DNA of 64,000 nt from assembly GCF_001625575.1 (NCBI RefSeq), contig NZ_AUXV01000001.1:233716-297715 (forward strand). The letters run 5' to 3'. The stretch comes from Pseudoalteromonas luteoviolacea S2607 (GTDB lineage Bacteria > Pseudomonadota > Gammaproteobacteria > Enterobacterales > Alteromonadaceae). How positions within the stretch are numbered: the stretch's first letter is position 1; every line of letters starts with the position of its first letter. Of this stretch, positions 30,348-39,151 are shown piece by piece. The position numbers were made by a program, and so were the translations under genes. The notes under the pieces were generated by a model. It ran no database searches. It saw only the letters and a list, made by a program, of their open reading frames with translations, and was not told the DNA's origin.

Positions 30348-31799
30348 ATGAATAAGATAGCCAAAGATACATACTTTGAAAACTTCGAATTAGCTAAGCG
30401 AGCTGCCCAGCAGCAACTTTATGTTGATGAGTATGAGAATCGAGTCCAGTTATGTTACTACGACGGTCCTGAGCAAGTTACTGACTTAAACAATTTAATA
30501 AACTTACCTATGTCCAACATTGTGGACAAGTTGCTCTCTCTTGGAACAAGGCCACCTGTAGAGATAATTCATAGCACTAAAGATGCTGTTGAAGCAAACT
30601 TAACGGAATATAGAAATAAAAAACTCTGGCTCACACAATTATTAAAAGATGACATAAAACGTCAAAAGATTGACTTTGACGAGCCTTTACGTGTTTACAT
30701 TAGCGCAGACTACAAAGGCAGAGTCGTTCAAAATATATATGAATTGATCAATCAGTCCTTCAAAAAGCAAGGAATTGATACTCAGTTTGATATAAATAAT
30801 GCATATACATTAATGGATGATTTTAGACGTTTACAGTCAATAAAGGCCTATAAACCTCATATTGTAATCAATATTAATAGGCTCAGAAATGATCTTATAA
30901 ATGATGCAACTTTCAATTTTATTTGGTTTATGGATCCGACCCTTTGTCTGTATGATCAATCGAACTTTCTAATCAGGGAAAGAGATCATTTCTTGTACCT
31001 TATCGATAACTTTAAATTAGCACTGGTAAATAAAGGTGTACCTTTGTCACAGATGTCAAAGCAAAGTTTCGCCACCGATAACCAACACTTCTTTGTGATG
31101 CAAAACATTGAAAAACAAAATAAAATCGTTTTTATCGGTAATGATTATTTCTCTGTATGTGACCCAACTTATAGATATGCCAATAATGATGGATTGCGTA
31201 AAGAGCTAGGTGAATTATTTAACTCAGGTAGCTTAGATAGAGCTACTTTAGATAAATTAGCTCAAGACTATGTTGCGAAAGGGATTATAAAGAGCCTCGA
31301 GCATTTAGAAATGTTTTTATTCCCAGCAATTGTCAGAGTTGAAATCCTCAAGTGGGCAGCTGAAAATTGTGACATACCATTTGAAATCTATGGTGCTGGC
31401 TGGGATGAATATCCATTATTAAAGCCTTTCCATAAAGGTTCTTTGTCAAGTAAATCAGAGCTGCGCAAAGTATGTAATGAATCCAAGTACTCGTTATTAG
31501 CACACCCTGAATACTATTACCAACAGCGTCTCATGGAATCATCTGCTTGCCAAAGTATTCCTGTTATTTACAAAGGCGTAAATAACACAGAGCAGTTTGA
31601 CCATTCAAAACACAGCTTACTCTTTGAAAATCCAATGGAATTACGAAGGGCAATACACTCAGAGCCAATTCAAAACAGTCAACAAATTGCTGAAGACATT
31701 TCATACGATACGCTTATCCAAAAAATGGTAAGGCACGTACATTCTTTGTGTGATTCAAAACTGTCAATATCTCTAAAAAATGAGGCTGACTATGTCTGA
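30348..31799 (+). CDS. Putative glycosyltransferase (CgeB-like)
   Basis: This is a soluble protein of 483 residues with no membrane helix. The C-terminal half has the GT-B layout seen in CgeB/YkvP-type glycosyltransferases: IVFIGNDYF, FEIYGAGWDEYPLL, and a late QRLMESSACQSIPVIY segment that resembles the donor-binding end. The N-terminal half is unassigned. The operon context (sugar activation genes) supports a transferase role. Donor and acceptor are unknown. It ends 8 bases inside the next gene. Confidence 0.65.
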   Translation: MNKIAKDTYFENFELAKRAAQQQLYVDEYENRVQLCYYDGPEQVTDLNNLINLPMSNIVDKLLSLGTRPPVEIIHSTKDAVEANLTEYRNKKLWLTQLLKDDIKRQKIDFDEPLRVYISADYKGRVVQNIYELINQSFKKQGIDTQFDINNAYTLMDDFRRLQSIKAYKPHIVININRLRNDLINDATFNFIWFMDPTLCLYDQSNFLIRERDHFLYLIDNFKLALVNKGVPLSQMSKQSFATDNQHFFVMQNIEKQNKIVFIGNDYFSVCDPTYRYANNDGLRKELGELFNSGSLDRATLDKLAQDYVAKGIIKSLEHLEMFLFPAIVRVEILKWAAENCDIPFEIYGAGWDEYPLLKPFHKGSLSSKSELRKVCNESKYSLLAHPEYYYQQRLMESSACQSIPVIYKGVNNTEQFDHSKHSLLFENPMELRRAIHSEPIQNSQQIAEDISYDTLIQKMVRHVHSLCDSKLSISLKNEADYV

Positions 31800-32892
31800 C
31801 AAATATTCAATCGATTCCCACAAGCTAATTTTACACCCTGTTAGGGTTGCGAAATGGTACGAAGGTAAGCAAGAGAATAACTGGGAGAAGCTCAAAAAAA
31901 TCTACCCTGTTTATGTAGAGATTTCGCCTTATGGTGGATGCAATCATCGCTGTACATTTTGCGCTCTAGATTATATGGGATATAAAAACATTGGCATGGA
32001 CTACGACGTTCTCCAAAATACCATAACGAATATGGCGGAAAATGGTGTCAAAAGTGTGATGTTTGCCGGAGAAGGTGAACCGTTATTATTTCGCAATCTA
32101 GACAAAATTTGTGAGCATGCTTCATCTGTTGGTATTGATACAGCGCTTACGACCAACTTTGTGCCTTTAAAAAAGCATAATATCGAAACCCTCATGAAAC
32201 ATTGCTCTTGGATAAAAGTCAGTTTAAATGCAGGCTCTGCTGAAAATTATGCCAACATCCATAGAGCTAAAATTCGTGACTTTGATACTGTGCTCAATAA
32301 CCTTAGACAAGCGATTGAAATCCGTAAGAAAGAAAATTACAAATGTACGCTAGGCGCGCAAATGGTTCTATTGCCTGGAAATATGGATGAAGCAACAAAG
32401 CTTGCTGAAATTTGCAAAGAAATAGGGTTGGACTATTTAGTGATAAAACCCTACTCCCAGCACAAATCTAGCATTACTAATGAATTCGAATGCATCGATT
32501 ACACAAAAATGTACCACATTGAACAAGAGCTCAAAAAGTACAATGGTAACGGGTTCAATGTCGTTTTTAGAGCCAATACGATGCAGAAATTCATGACAAA
32601 CAAGCAACCGTATAAAAAATGTAACTCTACCCCTTTCTTTTGGGCATATATTGCAACCGACGGAAAGGTATTTGGCTGTAGTGCCTACTTGGGTAAAGAA
32701 GAGTTTTGTTACGGCAGTATTTATGACAACACCTTCCAAGAAATTTGGGAGGGCGAAAAACGTAAACAATCCTATGAGTTTGTTGAGAATAAACTCGACA
32801 TCAAAAACTGCCGAATAAATTGCCGAATGGACGAAGTAAACCGTTACTTAGCTCGGTTACGTGATCCTGAAGCGCATGATAATTTTATTTAG
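31792..32892 (+). CDS. Radical SAM enzyme with C-terminal cysteine-rich (SPASM-like) domain, copy 1
   Basis: The radical SAM cluster motif C50-x3-C54-x2-C57 (GGCNHRCTFCALD) is intact, followed by the SAM-binding GEGEPLL. The C-terminal part carries further cysteines (KKCNSTPFF, VFGCSAYL, EEFCYGSIYD, NCRINCRMD), as in SPASM/Twitch domains with an auxiliary iron-sulphur cluster. The ATG at 31792 has a GAGG about 6 bases upstream and overlaps the previous gene (366 residues). Reaction unknown. It is one of two radical SAM genes in this operon. Confidence 0.85.
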   Translation: MSDKYSIDSHKLILHPVRVAKWYEGKQENNWEKLKKIYPVYVEISPYGGCNHRCTFCALDYMGYKNIGMDYDVLQNTITNMAENGVKSVMFAGEGEPLLFRNLDKICEHASSVGIDTALTTNFVPLKKHNIETLMKHCSWIKVSLNAGSAENYANIHRAKIRDFDTVLNNLRQAIEIRKKENYKCTLGAQMVLLPGNMDEATKLAEICKEIGLDYLVIKPYSQHKSSITNEFECIDYTKMYHIEQELKKYNGNGFNVVFRANTMQKFMTNKQPYKKCNSTPFFWAYIATDGKVFGCSAYLGKEEFCYGSIYDNTFQEIWEGEKRKQSYEFVENKLDIKNCRINCRMDEVNRYLARLRDPEAHDNFI

Positions 32893-32901
32893 GAATTAAT
32901 A

Positions 32902-33891
32902 ATGAAAGCAATAGTAACTGGTGGCGCTGGGTTTATCGGCTCACATATGGTCGACAAACTCGTACAAGAGAATTACCAAGTAATCGTACTCGACAATTTA
33001 GCTAATGGAAGGCTAGAAAATATTGCTCACCATAATAGTAACGTCGAATTCATAAATGTTGATATTGGCGCACCTGATTTTTCAGTTGAACATTTATTTG
33101 AAGATGTTGATTATGTTTATCATTTTGCAGCGTTAGCAGATATCGTACCATCGATTAACAACCCTATTCAGTACCACAATGCCAATGTTCAGGGTACTTT
33201 AAATATTCTTCAAGCAAGCCGCAGATCCACTAAGCTTAAAAAGCTTATATATGCTGCATCTAGCTCTTGTTATGGTATTCCTGATAAGTATCCAACACCA
33301 GAAAATACACCCATAGACCCTCAATACCCATATGCTTTAACCAAGACAGTGGGAGAGCAGTACGCAATGCACTGGGCAGCAACATACGACCTTCCCGTGA
33401 TATCAACTCGCTTTTTTAACGTATATGGTCCAAGACACAGAACATCTGGTGCTTATGGTGCCGTATTTGGTGTCTTTTTAGCACAACTTTTGAACAAACA
33501 GCCTCTAACAATTGTGGGGGACGGTGAGCAGACTAGAGACTTTACGTTTGTCACTGACATTGTCAATGCGTGTTATATTGCAAGCCAAAGTAACTATAAA
33601 AATCAAATATTTAATGTGGGAAGCGGAAATACATACAGTGTAAATTACTTAGCAGAATTATTAGGTGGAGAAAAAACCTATATTCCCAAAAGACCAGGCG
33701 AACCTGACTGTACATTTGCTGACATCACTGAAATTACTGAAAAGTTGAATTGGAAACCAGAAGTATCCTTTGAAGAAGGCGTGCGTATCATGCTCGATAA
33801 TATTGAGCAATGGCGCACAGCTCCAGTGTGGAATGAGCACAGCATTGGAGAGGCAACACAAGCCTGGTTTAAACACTTAGGAAATAAATAA
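32902..33891 (+). CDS. NAD-dependent nucleotide-sugar epimerase/dehydratase (extended SDR)
   Basis: An extended short-chain dehydrogenase of 329 residues. It has the TGGAGFIGSH NAD motif at residues 5-14, an active-site SSSCYGIP with YPYALTK (YxxxK) and RFFNVYGPR. It resembles UDP-glucose/UDP-GlcNAc 4-epimerases of surface-glycan loci. The stop shares a base with the next ATG (TAATG). The sugar substrate is not determinable by eye. Confidence 0.88.
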   Translation: MKAIVTGGAGFIGSHMVDKLVQENYQVIVLDNLANGRLENIAHHNSNVEFINVDIGAPDFSVEHLFEDVDYVYHFAALADIVPSINNPIQYHNANVQGTLNILQASRRSTKLKKLIYAASSSCYGIPDKYPTPENTPIDPQYPYALTKTVGEQYAMHWAATYDLPVISTRFFNVYGPRHRTSGAYGAVFGVFLAQLLNKQPLTIVGDGEQTRDFTFVTDIVNACYIASQSNYKNQIFNVGSGNTYSVNYLAELLGGEKTYIPKRPGEPDCTFADITEITEKLNWKPEVSFEEGVRIMLDNIEQWRTAPVWNEHSIGEATQAWFKHLGNK

Positions 33892-34691
33892 TGTTAAATG
33901 CTAATGATATTAGGCAAAAAACAATCTCTTTTTCATGTGCCACTGGCGCAGGACACCTGGCTCCTGCTCTTTCGACCGTCGAAGTACTCACAACAATGTT
34001 CAATGACTACTTAAAGTACACTCCGGGTAACCCACACGATGAGTCTAGAGATCGTTTTATTTTAAGTAAGGGGCATGGTGCTTACGCCTATTATATCATT
34101 CTAAATCAATTAGGCTTTTTACCCGACCATGAACTCGAAGGCTTCAATACGCCCTCAGCATCAATAAAAGGCTGCTTGACTGAAAACCCGGATTACATGA
34201 TTGAAGCTTCAACAGGCTCCTTGGGTCACGGGTTGCCTATTGCTGTGGGCATGGCACTCTCTTTTAAGCTACAGAACAAACCCAATAAAGTAATTTGTAT
34301 GGTTGGTGATGGTGAAATGCAGGAAGGGAGTAATTACGAAGCAATGATACTTGCACTGCGTTTTAAACTCGATAACTTATTAATTATCATTGATGCCAAT
34401 GACTTACAAGCAATGGGTAAAGTTGATGATATCGGCGTAAGTAACGATAAACTAGCCGTAATTTTACGCTCTTTTGTCGACTCTCCTTCTTCATTTTTTG
34501 ATATCAATGGGCATGATGAAAAAGCAATATCGGATGCCTTTAATAACTTTTATAATCAAGAACATCAGAGCTTTTCTGTCATGTTTGCCAGAACTGTCAA
34601 GGGCAAGGGGTTGAGCTTAATTGAAAACTCATCAAAGCATCACTTCAGGTGTCCAACTCAAGATGGCTATGTGCCGAAAGAAGGGGCGTAA
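33891..34691 (+). CDS. Transketolase N-terminal (thiamine-binding) subunit
   Basis: This is the TPP-binding half of a two-gene transketolase, 266 residues. Visible are GAGHLAPALSTVEVL, ILSKGHGAYAY, GSLGHGLPIAVGMAL and the TPP signature GDGEMQEGSNYEAM ending in IIDAND. Transketolases move two-carbon units between sugar phosphates. Location inside a sugar operon suggests a dedicated role rather than central metabolism. Confidence 0.93.
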   Translation: MLNANDIRQKTISFSCATGAGHLAPALSTVEVLTTMFNDYLKYTPGNPHDESRDRFILSKGHGAYAYYIILNQLGFLPDHELEGFNTPSASIKGCLTENPDYMIEASTGSLGHGLPIAVGMALSFKLQNKPNKVICMVGDGEMQEGSNYEAMILALRFKLDNLLIIIDANDLQAMGKVDDIGVSNDKLAVILRSFVDSPSSFFDINGHDEKAISDAFNNFYNQEHQSFSVMFARTVKGKGLSLIENSSKHHFRCPTQDGYVPKEGA

Positions 34692-34692
34692 A

Positions 34693-35181
34693 ATGAATCA
34701 ATTATGTTCAAAAAAACACGTAATGGAAGCAATATATCCCTACTTTAAAAATGATGAAAAGTACGTGTTACTCGCTGGTGACATGGGTTTTGCTGTATTA
34801 GATAGTTACTTTGACAACCACCCTGACCGCGCTTTTAATACAGGGATCAACGAGCAAGCAACTATGAGTATGGCAGCAGGCCTTGCAATTACTGGTATGA
34901 AACCAATTATTTATTCACAGATCCCGTTTATTACAATGCGTGCTTTTGAGCAATTTAGATATGACGTCAACGAGCATAGTTTAAATGTGAAAGTAGTCGG
35001 TGTAGGTGCTGATAATTACTTCGCACCTTTGGGTCGAAGCCACTGCATGGATGACGATGATGTTAGTTTAATCTCGATTTTAAAGAATGTAGAAATCATT
35101 TCTCCAACAATTGAGTCTTTGAACAAAGATGTTGATAAAATGATGGGAACATCTGGTCCTTTCTATATGCGTTCTTTGTAA
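34693..35181 (+). CDS. Transketolase C-terminal (pyrimidine-binding) subunit, short form
   Basis: This is the Pyr domain half of the split transketolase. The catalytic glutamate motif NTGINEQATMSMAAGLAITG is present, as is FITMRAFEQFRYD. The ATG at 34693 directly follows the stop of the N-subunit. The protein is only 162 residues, whereas this subunit is usually about 310. The C-terminal transketolase domain is missing and the frame ends naturally with FYMRSL and a stop. No sign of a frameshift remnant was seen in the next 25 bases. Confidence 0.9.
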   Translation: MNQLCSKKHVMEAIYPYFKNDEKYVLLAGDMGFAVLDSYFDNHPDRAFNTGINEQATMSMAAGLAITGMKPIIYSQIPFITMRAFEQFRYDVNEHSLNVKVVGVGADNYFAPLGRSHCMDDDDVSLISILKNVEIISPTIESLNKDVDKMMGTSGPFYMRSL

Positions 35182-35205
35182 TCTTGGGGAAAGTGAGGTA
35201 GCCAA

Positions 35206-35805
35206 GTGAAAAGTAGTTCAGAATATACCAGTCAACTAGATAATGAATCCCTATGGATTAGCGTAGCCGAAGGCAAAGTGGCGAGTGCAAAAACTACCCT
35301 AGACAACCAAGACGCAAATTTATTTTGTGAGCAGGTCGTTGGTATGTTACTTGCCGATGCAGCTTATTACGGGGCAAAAACAGTGCTAGAACAGCACAAT
35401 AACAATAGGTCACCGGGTATTACATTTGTAGATCAAAACCCAACCTTGTTGCAATTAGATACGCTGATCAAAAAGATTTTTGATGACTCAACGCAACCTG
35501 ATAGCCCACGTTATGTATGTGCAGCGCAAAGATCATGGGCAGAGCTCCCAAAAAATGAGCAGGTGGAAGCTGTTCAATCACATTTAAACGACTATTTTGA
35601 AGGAAATAGTCTTTACAACAGTCAGTCTGTATTAATTGATGTGAAATTTAATTCAATACAAATCGATCTCTCAAAATTCGTACCTAAAAGCCAACTTCAA
35701 AAAGTGTTAGTAAAGCTTGAAAAGTACTTGCGAGAGTCTCTTGGTAATATCCCAGTTATCGTGCTAATTGAGGAGTATGAAGATGCAAACAAAAAGCGAC
35801 AATAA
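35206..35805 (+). CDS. Hypothetical protein between transketolase and radical SAM genes
   Basis: The 199 residues show no motif I recognise and no signal peptide or membrane helix. The sequence is mixed alpha/beta, with a hydrophobic FCEQVVGMLLADAAYYGAKT and a C-terminal VIVLIEEYEDANKKRQ. The start is GTG at 35206 with a GAGGT about 7 bases upstream. It overlaps the next gene by 23 bases. It does not look like the missing transketolase C-terminal domain. It may be an operon-specific partner of the neighbouring enzymes. Confidence 0.7.
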   Translation: MKSSSEYTSQLDNESLWISVAEGKVASAKTTLDNQDANLFCEQVVGMLLADAAYYGAKTVLEQHNNNRSPGITFVDQNPTLLQLDTLIKKIFDDSTQPDSPRYVCAAQRSWAELPKNEQVEAVQSHLNDYFEGNSLYNSQSVLIDVKFNSIQIDLSKFVPKSQLQKVLVKLEKYLRESLGNIPVIVLIEEYEDANKKRQ

Positions 35806-36901
35806 ATATATTTTAGATGCGACTAAAATCGCTTGGCATCATGATCGCATTCTAGAATGGAAGCGAGGTAAACGAATTGCCCCTATTACAATAGACATGG
35901 CCCTTACAAGAGCGTGTAACTACGGTTGTCATTTTTGCTACGCTAGATTACAAGAAAATGACCGCTTCGATATTACAAGAGAACATATTGATGACTTTTT
36001 AGATGATTGTAAAGAGTTAGGTGTTAGGGCTATTTCTCTAGTAAGTGACGGCGAAAGTACATTGTCACCGCACTTTGAGCACACAGTAATAAGAGGATCA
36101 GAGCTTGGTATTTCTATGGCTGTTGCGACACATGGCTTCAACTTTAAATATGACATGCTAGAACGTATCCTCCCCCACCTTACTTATTTGCGGGTCAATT
36201 TCTCAGCCGGTGAGCCAAAAAGATATGCTGAGATCATGGGAGTGAGAGAAGGCCACTTCCACCGTGTCGTCCAAAATGTGAAAGATATGGTCGAAATAAA
36301 GAAGCGCGACAACCTAGATGTAACAATTGGCCTTCAAATGGTACTTATGCCTGAAGATGCAGATCAGGTTGTGCCTTTGGCAAAAATAGGTAAAGAGATA
36401 CGTCCTGACTATCTAGTAGTCAAACACACAAGTGACAGTGAAGATGGTAAATTAGGCGTTGATTACTCAAAATACGCTGAACTTCAACACATATTGGAAG
36501 AAGCAGAGTCATATAGCGACGAAACTTATCAAGTCAGTGTAAAGTGGTCAAAGATTAATGCCGAAGGTAAGCGCAGTTATCAGCGATGCTATGCTGCACC
36601 ATTCCAAATTCAGATTTCCGGTTCAGGCCTCATCGCGCCTTGTGGGATGTTGTTTAACGAGAAGTATAAACGCTTTCACATCGGCAACATAACAAAGCAA
36701 AGATTTAAAGACATTGTTTTGGGTGATAAGTACTGGGAAGTCATGCAACATTTAGCATCTATGAATTTTGATGCTCAAAAAATGTGTGGTTCACTATGCC
36801 TGCAACATAAACCTAATGAGTTTTTGGATAATGTTGAGAAAGGTAAAGTCAAGCTAGAAAAGCCTACCGGCAAACCACCAGCTCACCTAAATTTCATTTA
36901 A
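35783..36901 (+). CDS. Radical SAM enzyme with SPASM-like C-terminus, copy 2
   Basis: The cluster motif is C45-x3-C49-x2-C52 (RACNYGCHFCYAR), followed by LVSDGESTLS. The C-terminal region has RCYAAPFQIQISGSG, APCGMLF and MCGSLC, consistent with an auxiliary cluster domain. It is related in layout to the first radical SAM gene of this operon but clearly diverged. The ATG at 35783 (372 residues) is chosen because GAGGAG lies seven bases upstream. The ATG at 35777 would be too close. Substrate unknown. Confidence 0.85.
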   Translation: MQTKSDNKYILDATKIAWHHDRILEWKRGKRIAPITIDMALTRACNYGCHFCYARLQENDRFDITREHIDDFLDDCKELGVRAISLVSDGESTLSPHFEHTVIRGSELGISMAVATHGFNFKYDMLERILPHLTYLRVNFSAGEPKRYAEIMGVREGHFHRVVQNVKDMVEIKKRDNLDVTIGLQMVLMPEDADQVVPLAKIGKEIRPDYLVVKHTSDSEDGKLGVDYSKYAELQHILEEAESYSDETYQVSVKWSKINAEGKRSYQRCYAAPFQIQISGSGLIAPCGMLFNEKYKRFHIGNITKQRFKDIVLGDKYWEVMQHLASMNFDAQKMCGSLCLQHKPNEFLDNVEKGKVKLEKPTGKPPAHLNFI

Positions 36902-36908
36902 AATAAAA

Positions 36909-36931
36909 AAGTGCATCAATTAGATGCACTT
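36909..36931. terminator. Hairpin between radical SAM 2 and the HldE-like gene
   Basis: The stem AAGTGCATC/GATGCACTT (9 bp) has a 5-base loop. The A-run lies on the upstream side, so the plus-strand transcript lacks a U-run. It may attenuate or protect RNA ends rather than stop transcription. Confidence 0.45.
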
Positions 36932-36958
36932 ACACCTCAAGGTATAGAGTACTAGGTT

Positions 36959-38407
36959 ATGCAAACAATACTAGTGACTGGCAAGTTCGACATTTTACAC
37001 CCTGGACATGTGCGTTTACTCAAATTTGCCAAAGAGTGTGGCGCTCACCTAACTGTTGCTGTAATGAGTGACGAGGTGATGAGCCAATCATGTAGTGTCA
37101 ACGAGCAACATCGTTTAGAGCTTATCCAATCTTTAGGCTCTGTAGATTCAGCGTTCATTAGTAATGAAAACGCCGTGGAGTTGATTCACAGACTTAAGCC
37201 AGACGCTGTCATTAAAGGTAAAGAGTTTGAAGAAAGAGATAATCCAGAAAAGGCTGCTCTAGACACATATGGTGGTAGACTAATCTTCGGCTCTGGAGAG
37301 TTTGACATATCTACACAACATTACATGAGCCTTAAGCGTAACCTTCAATTGGGTAAGTCTTTTGATTTCAGTAAAACAAAAGATTATGTAAAAAGACATA
37401 ACATTTCTTCCACATCAATAACGGATCTTTTCAAGAAAATAAATAACTTGAAAGTATGTGTGATCGGGGAAGTTATTGTAGACCAATATGTTCAAGGCAC
37501 CGCTATAGGAATGTCTCAAGAAGACCCTACAATTGTCATTACTCCAAACACAACGGATACATTTTTAGGTGGCGCAGCCATAACCGCGGGACACATCAAA
37601 GCGATGGGCGCAGCAGAGGTAACATTTTTATCTGTGCTCGGGAAAGATGATTATGCCAACTATGTAAAAAGCAACATAGATGAATACAATTTATCCTGTC
37701 ACTTTTATACTGACCCTAGTAGGCCAACACCTTTAAAGACTCGTTATCGAGCTGGTAATAAGACACTACTTCGAGTCAATCAATGTCGACAGCATAAAAT
37801 ATCAAAAGAAGTCCAAAACGATCTTTATAATCAATTCGAAACTATCGTTAAAGATCTAGACATACTTGTATTTTCAGATTTCAACTATGGACTTCTACCT
37901 CAAGATTTAGTCAATAGGCTTTGCACACTGTGTGAAAAGAACAACGTGACTATGGTTGCAGACAGCCAAACATCTTCCCAAGTTGGAGATATTTCACGTT
38001 ACAGTAATATGCACTTGCTTACCCCAACAGAAAAAGAAGTTAGAGTAGCATTAGGTAATGTTGATGATGGCTTACCTATTCTAGCGCAAAAACTTTGCCA
38101 AAAAGCTACCCCTAAGTTTTTAGTTATTACGCTTGCGAATGAAGGGATTTTTATACATATCCCGACATCAGATAACCTCTGGGAAAATGATATGTTACCT
38201 GCAATTAATCGAAAAGCAGTTGACCCAGCAGGTGCTGGAGATTGTTTCCTAGCAGCTAGTGCACTCGCACTTGGTGCAGAAGCAACACCTTGGCAAGCTT
38301 TTTTCCTAGGCAGCATCGCAGCAGCCTGTCAAGTTGACACATTAGGAAATAAGCCACTAGAAGCTCAGGCACTTATCCATACAATCAATGAACATTTTAA
38401 TACCTAA
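36959..38407 (+). CDS. HldE-like bifunctional nucleotidyltransferase-kinase, swapped domain order
   Basis: The N-terminal domain (about 1-135) is a cytidylyltransferase-fold nucleotidyltransferase with HPGH at residues 14-17 (VTGKFDILHPGH). The C-terminal domain (about 150-482) is a PfkB/ribokinase-type sugar kinase with VCVIGEVIVDQY, GGAAITAGHIKAMGA and the PAGAGDCF catalytic motif. HldE of the LPS heptose pathway has the same two activities in the opposite order (kinase first). It probably phosphorylates and nucleotidyl-activates a heptose-like sugar. Confidence 0.85.
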   Translation: MQTILVTGKFDILHPGHVRLLKFAKECGAHLTVAVMSDEVMSQSCSVNEQHRLELIQSLGSVDSAFISNENAVELIHRLKPDAVIKGKEFEERDNPEKAALDTYGGRLIFGSGEFDISTQHYMSLKRNLQLGKSFDFSKTKDYVKRHNISSTSITDLFKKINNLKVCVIGEVIVDQYVQGTAIGMSQEDPTIVITPNTTDTFLGGAAITAGHIKAMGAAEVTFLSVLGKDDYANYVKSNIDEYNLSCHFYTDPSRPTPLKTRYRAGNKTLLRVNQCRQHKISKEVQNDLYNQFETIVKDLDILVFSDFNYGLLPQDLVNRLCTLCEKNNVTMVADSQTSSQVGDISRYSNMHLLTPTEKEVRVALGNVDDGLPILAQKLCQKATPKFLVITLANEGIFIHIPTSDNLWENDMLPAINRKAVDPAGAGDCFLAASALALGAEATPWQAFFLGSIAAACQVDTLGNKPLEAQALIHTINEHFNT

Positions 38408-38410
38408 CAT

Positions 38411-39112
38411 ATGAAAGCTATACTCCTAGCAGCAGGTTTAGGGACTAGACTTAGACCCATAACTGATAATATTCCAAAGTGCTTAGTACCAATTAATGGA
38501 TACCCGTTATTAGGGTTGTGGATAGATAAACTCATCGACTTAGGTGTAAAAGAAATCCTTATTAATACACACTACTATGCCGATCAAGTTGTTAAATTTG
38601 TTGAACAACACCAGCATAAAAAACATATAAAACTCGTCTACGAGGACATTTTATTAGGCACAGGCGGCACTTTAGTAAATAATGCTGAGTTTTGGCAAGG
38701 CCACAATTGTTGGGTGATTCACGCAGATAACTATTGTGAAGATAGCCTGATAGATATGCTAGTTTGGCACAAAAGTCATGCCGACTTTTCAGATGGCACT
38801 GTGCTTACATTTGAAACAGACACCCCGTCCGCTTGCGGCATCGTACAGCTTGACGAACGAAAACGCGTGATAGGTTTTCAGGAAAAGCCTCCAAACCCAA
38901 CTAGTAACCTCGCAAGCGGAGCACTTTTTCTTTTCTCTGCAAATGTGTATGAGCAATATTTTTCATCACTAACAAAAAATACTTTTTACGATCTAAGTCG
39001 AGACATCATCCCAAAGATGGTGAACCACTTAACAGCTTATCATGTTAAAGGGAATTACTTAGATATTGGAACACCTGATACTTACCACAAAGTGCAATCT
39101 CTGCAATGTTAA
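38411..39112 (+). CDS. Sugar-1-phosphate nucleotidyltransferase (HddC-like)
   Basis: This 233-residue nucleotidyltransferase has the N-terminal signature LAAGLGTRLRPITDNIPKCL and ILLGTGGTLVNN, with a C-terminal YLDIGTPDTYHK. It matches the RmlA/HddC style (heptose-1-phosphate guanylyltransferase or related). It starts 3 bases after the HldE-like gene, so the two are co-translated. The nucleotide used is not evident. Confidence 0.85.
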   Translation: MKAILLAAGLGTRLRPITDNIPKCLVPINGYPLLGLWIDKLIDLGVKEILINTHYYADQVVKFVEQHQHKKHIKLVYEDILLGTGGTLVNNAEFWQGHNCWVIHADNYCEDSLIDMLVWHKSHADFSDGTVLTFETDTPSACGIVQLDERKRVIGFQEKPPNPTSNLASGALFLFSANVYEQYFSSLTKNTFYDLSRDIIPKMVNHLTAYHVKGNYLDIGTPDTYHKVQSLQC

Positions 39113-39151
39113 ATTGCGTGATGTTTTAGGTAAAAAATTGGAGATATATTT

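Noticed and set aside
34693..35805. Frameshifted transketolase C-subunit continuing into the next gene
   Set aside because: The following protein has no resemblance to the transketolase C-terminal domain and has its own start codon and ribosome-binding site.
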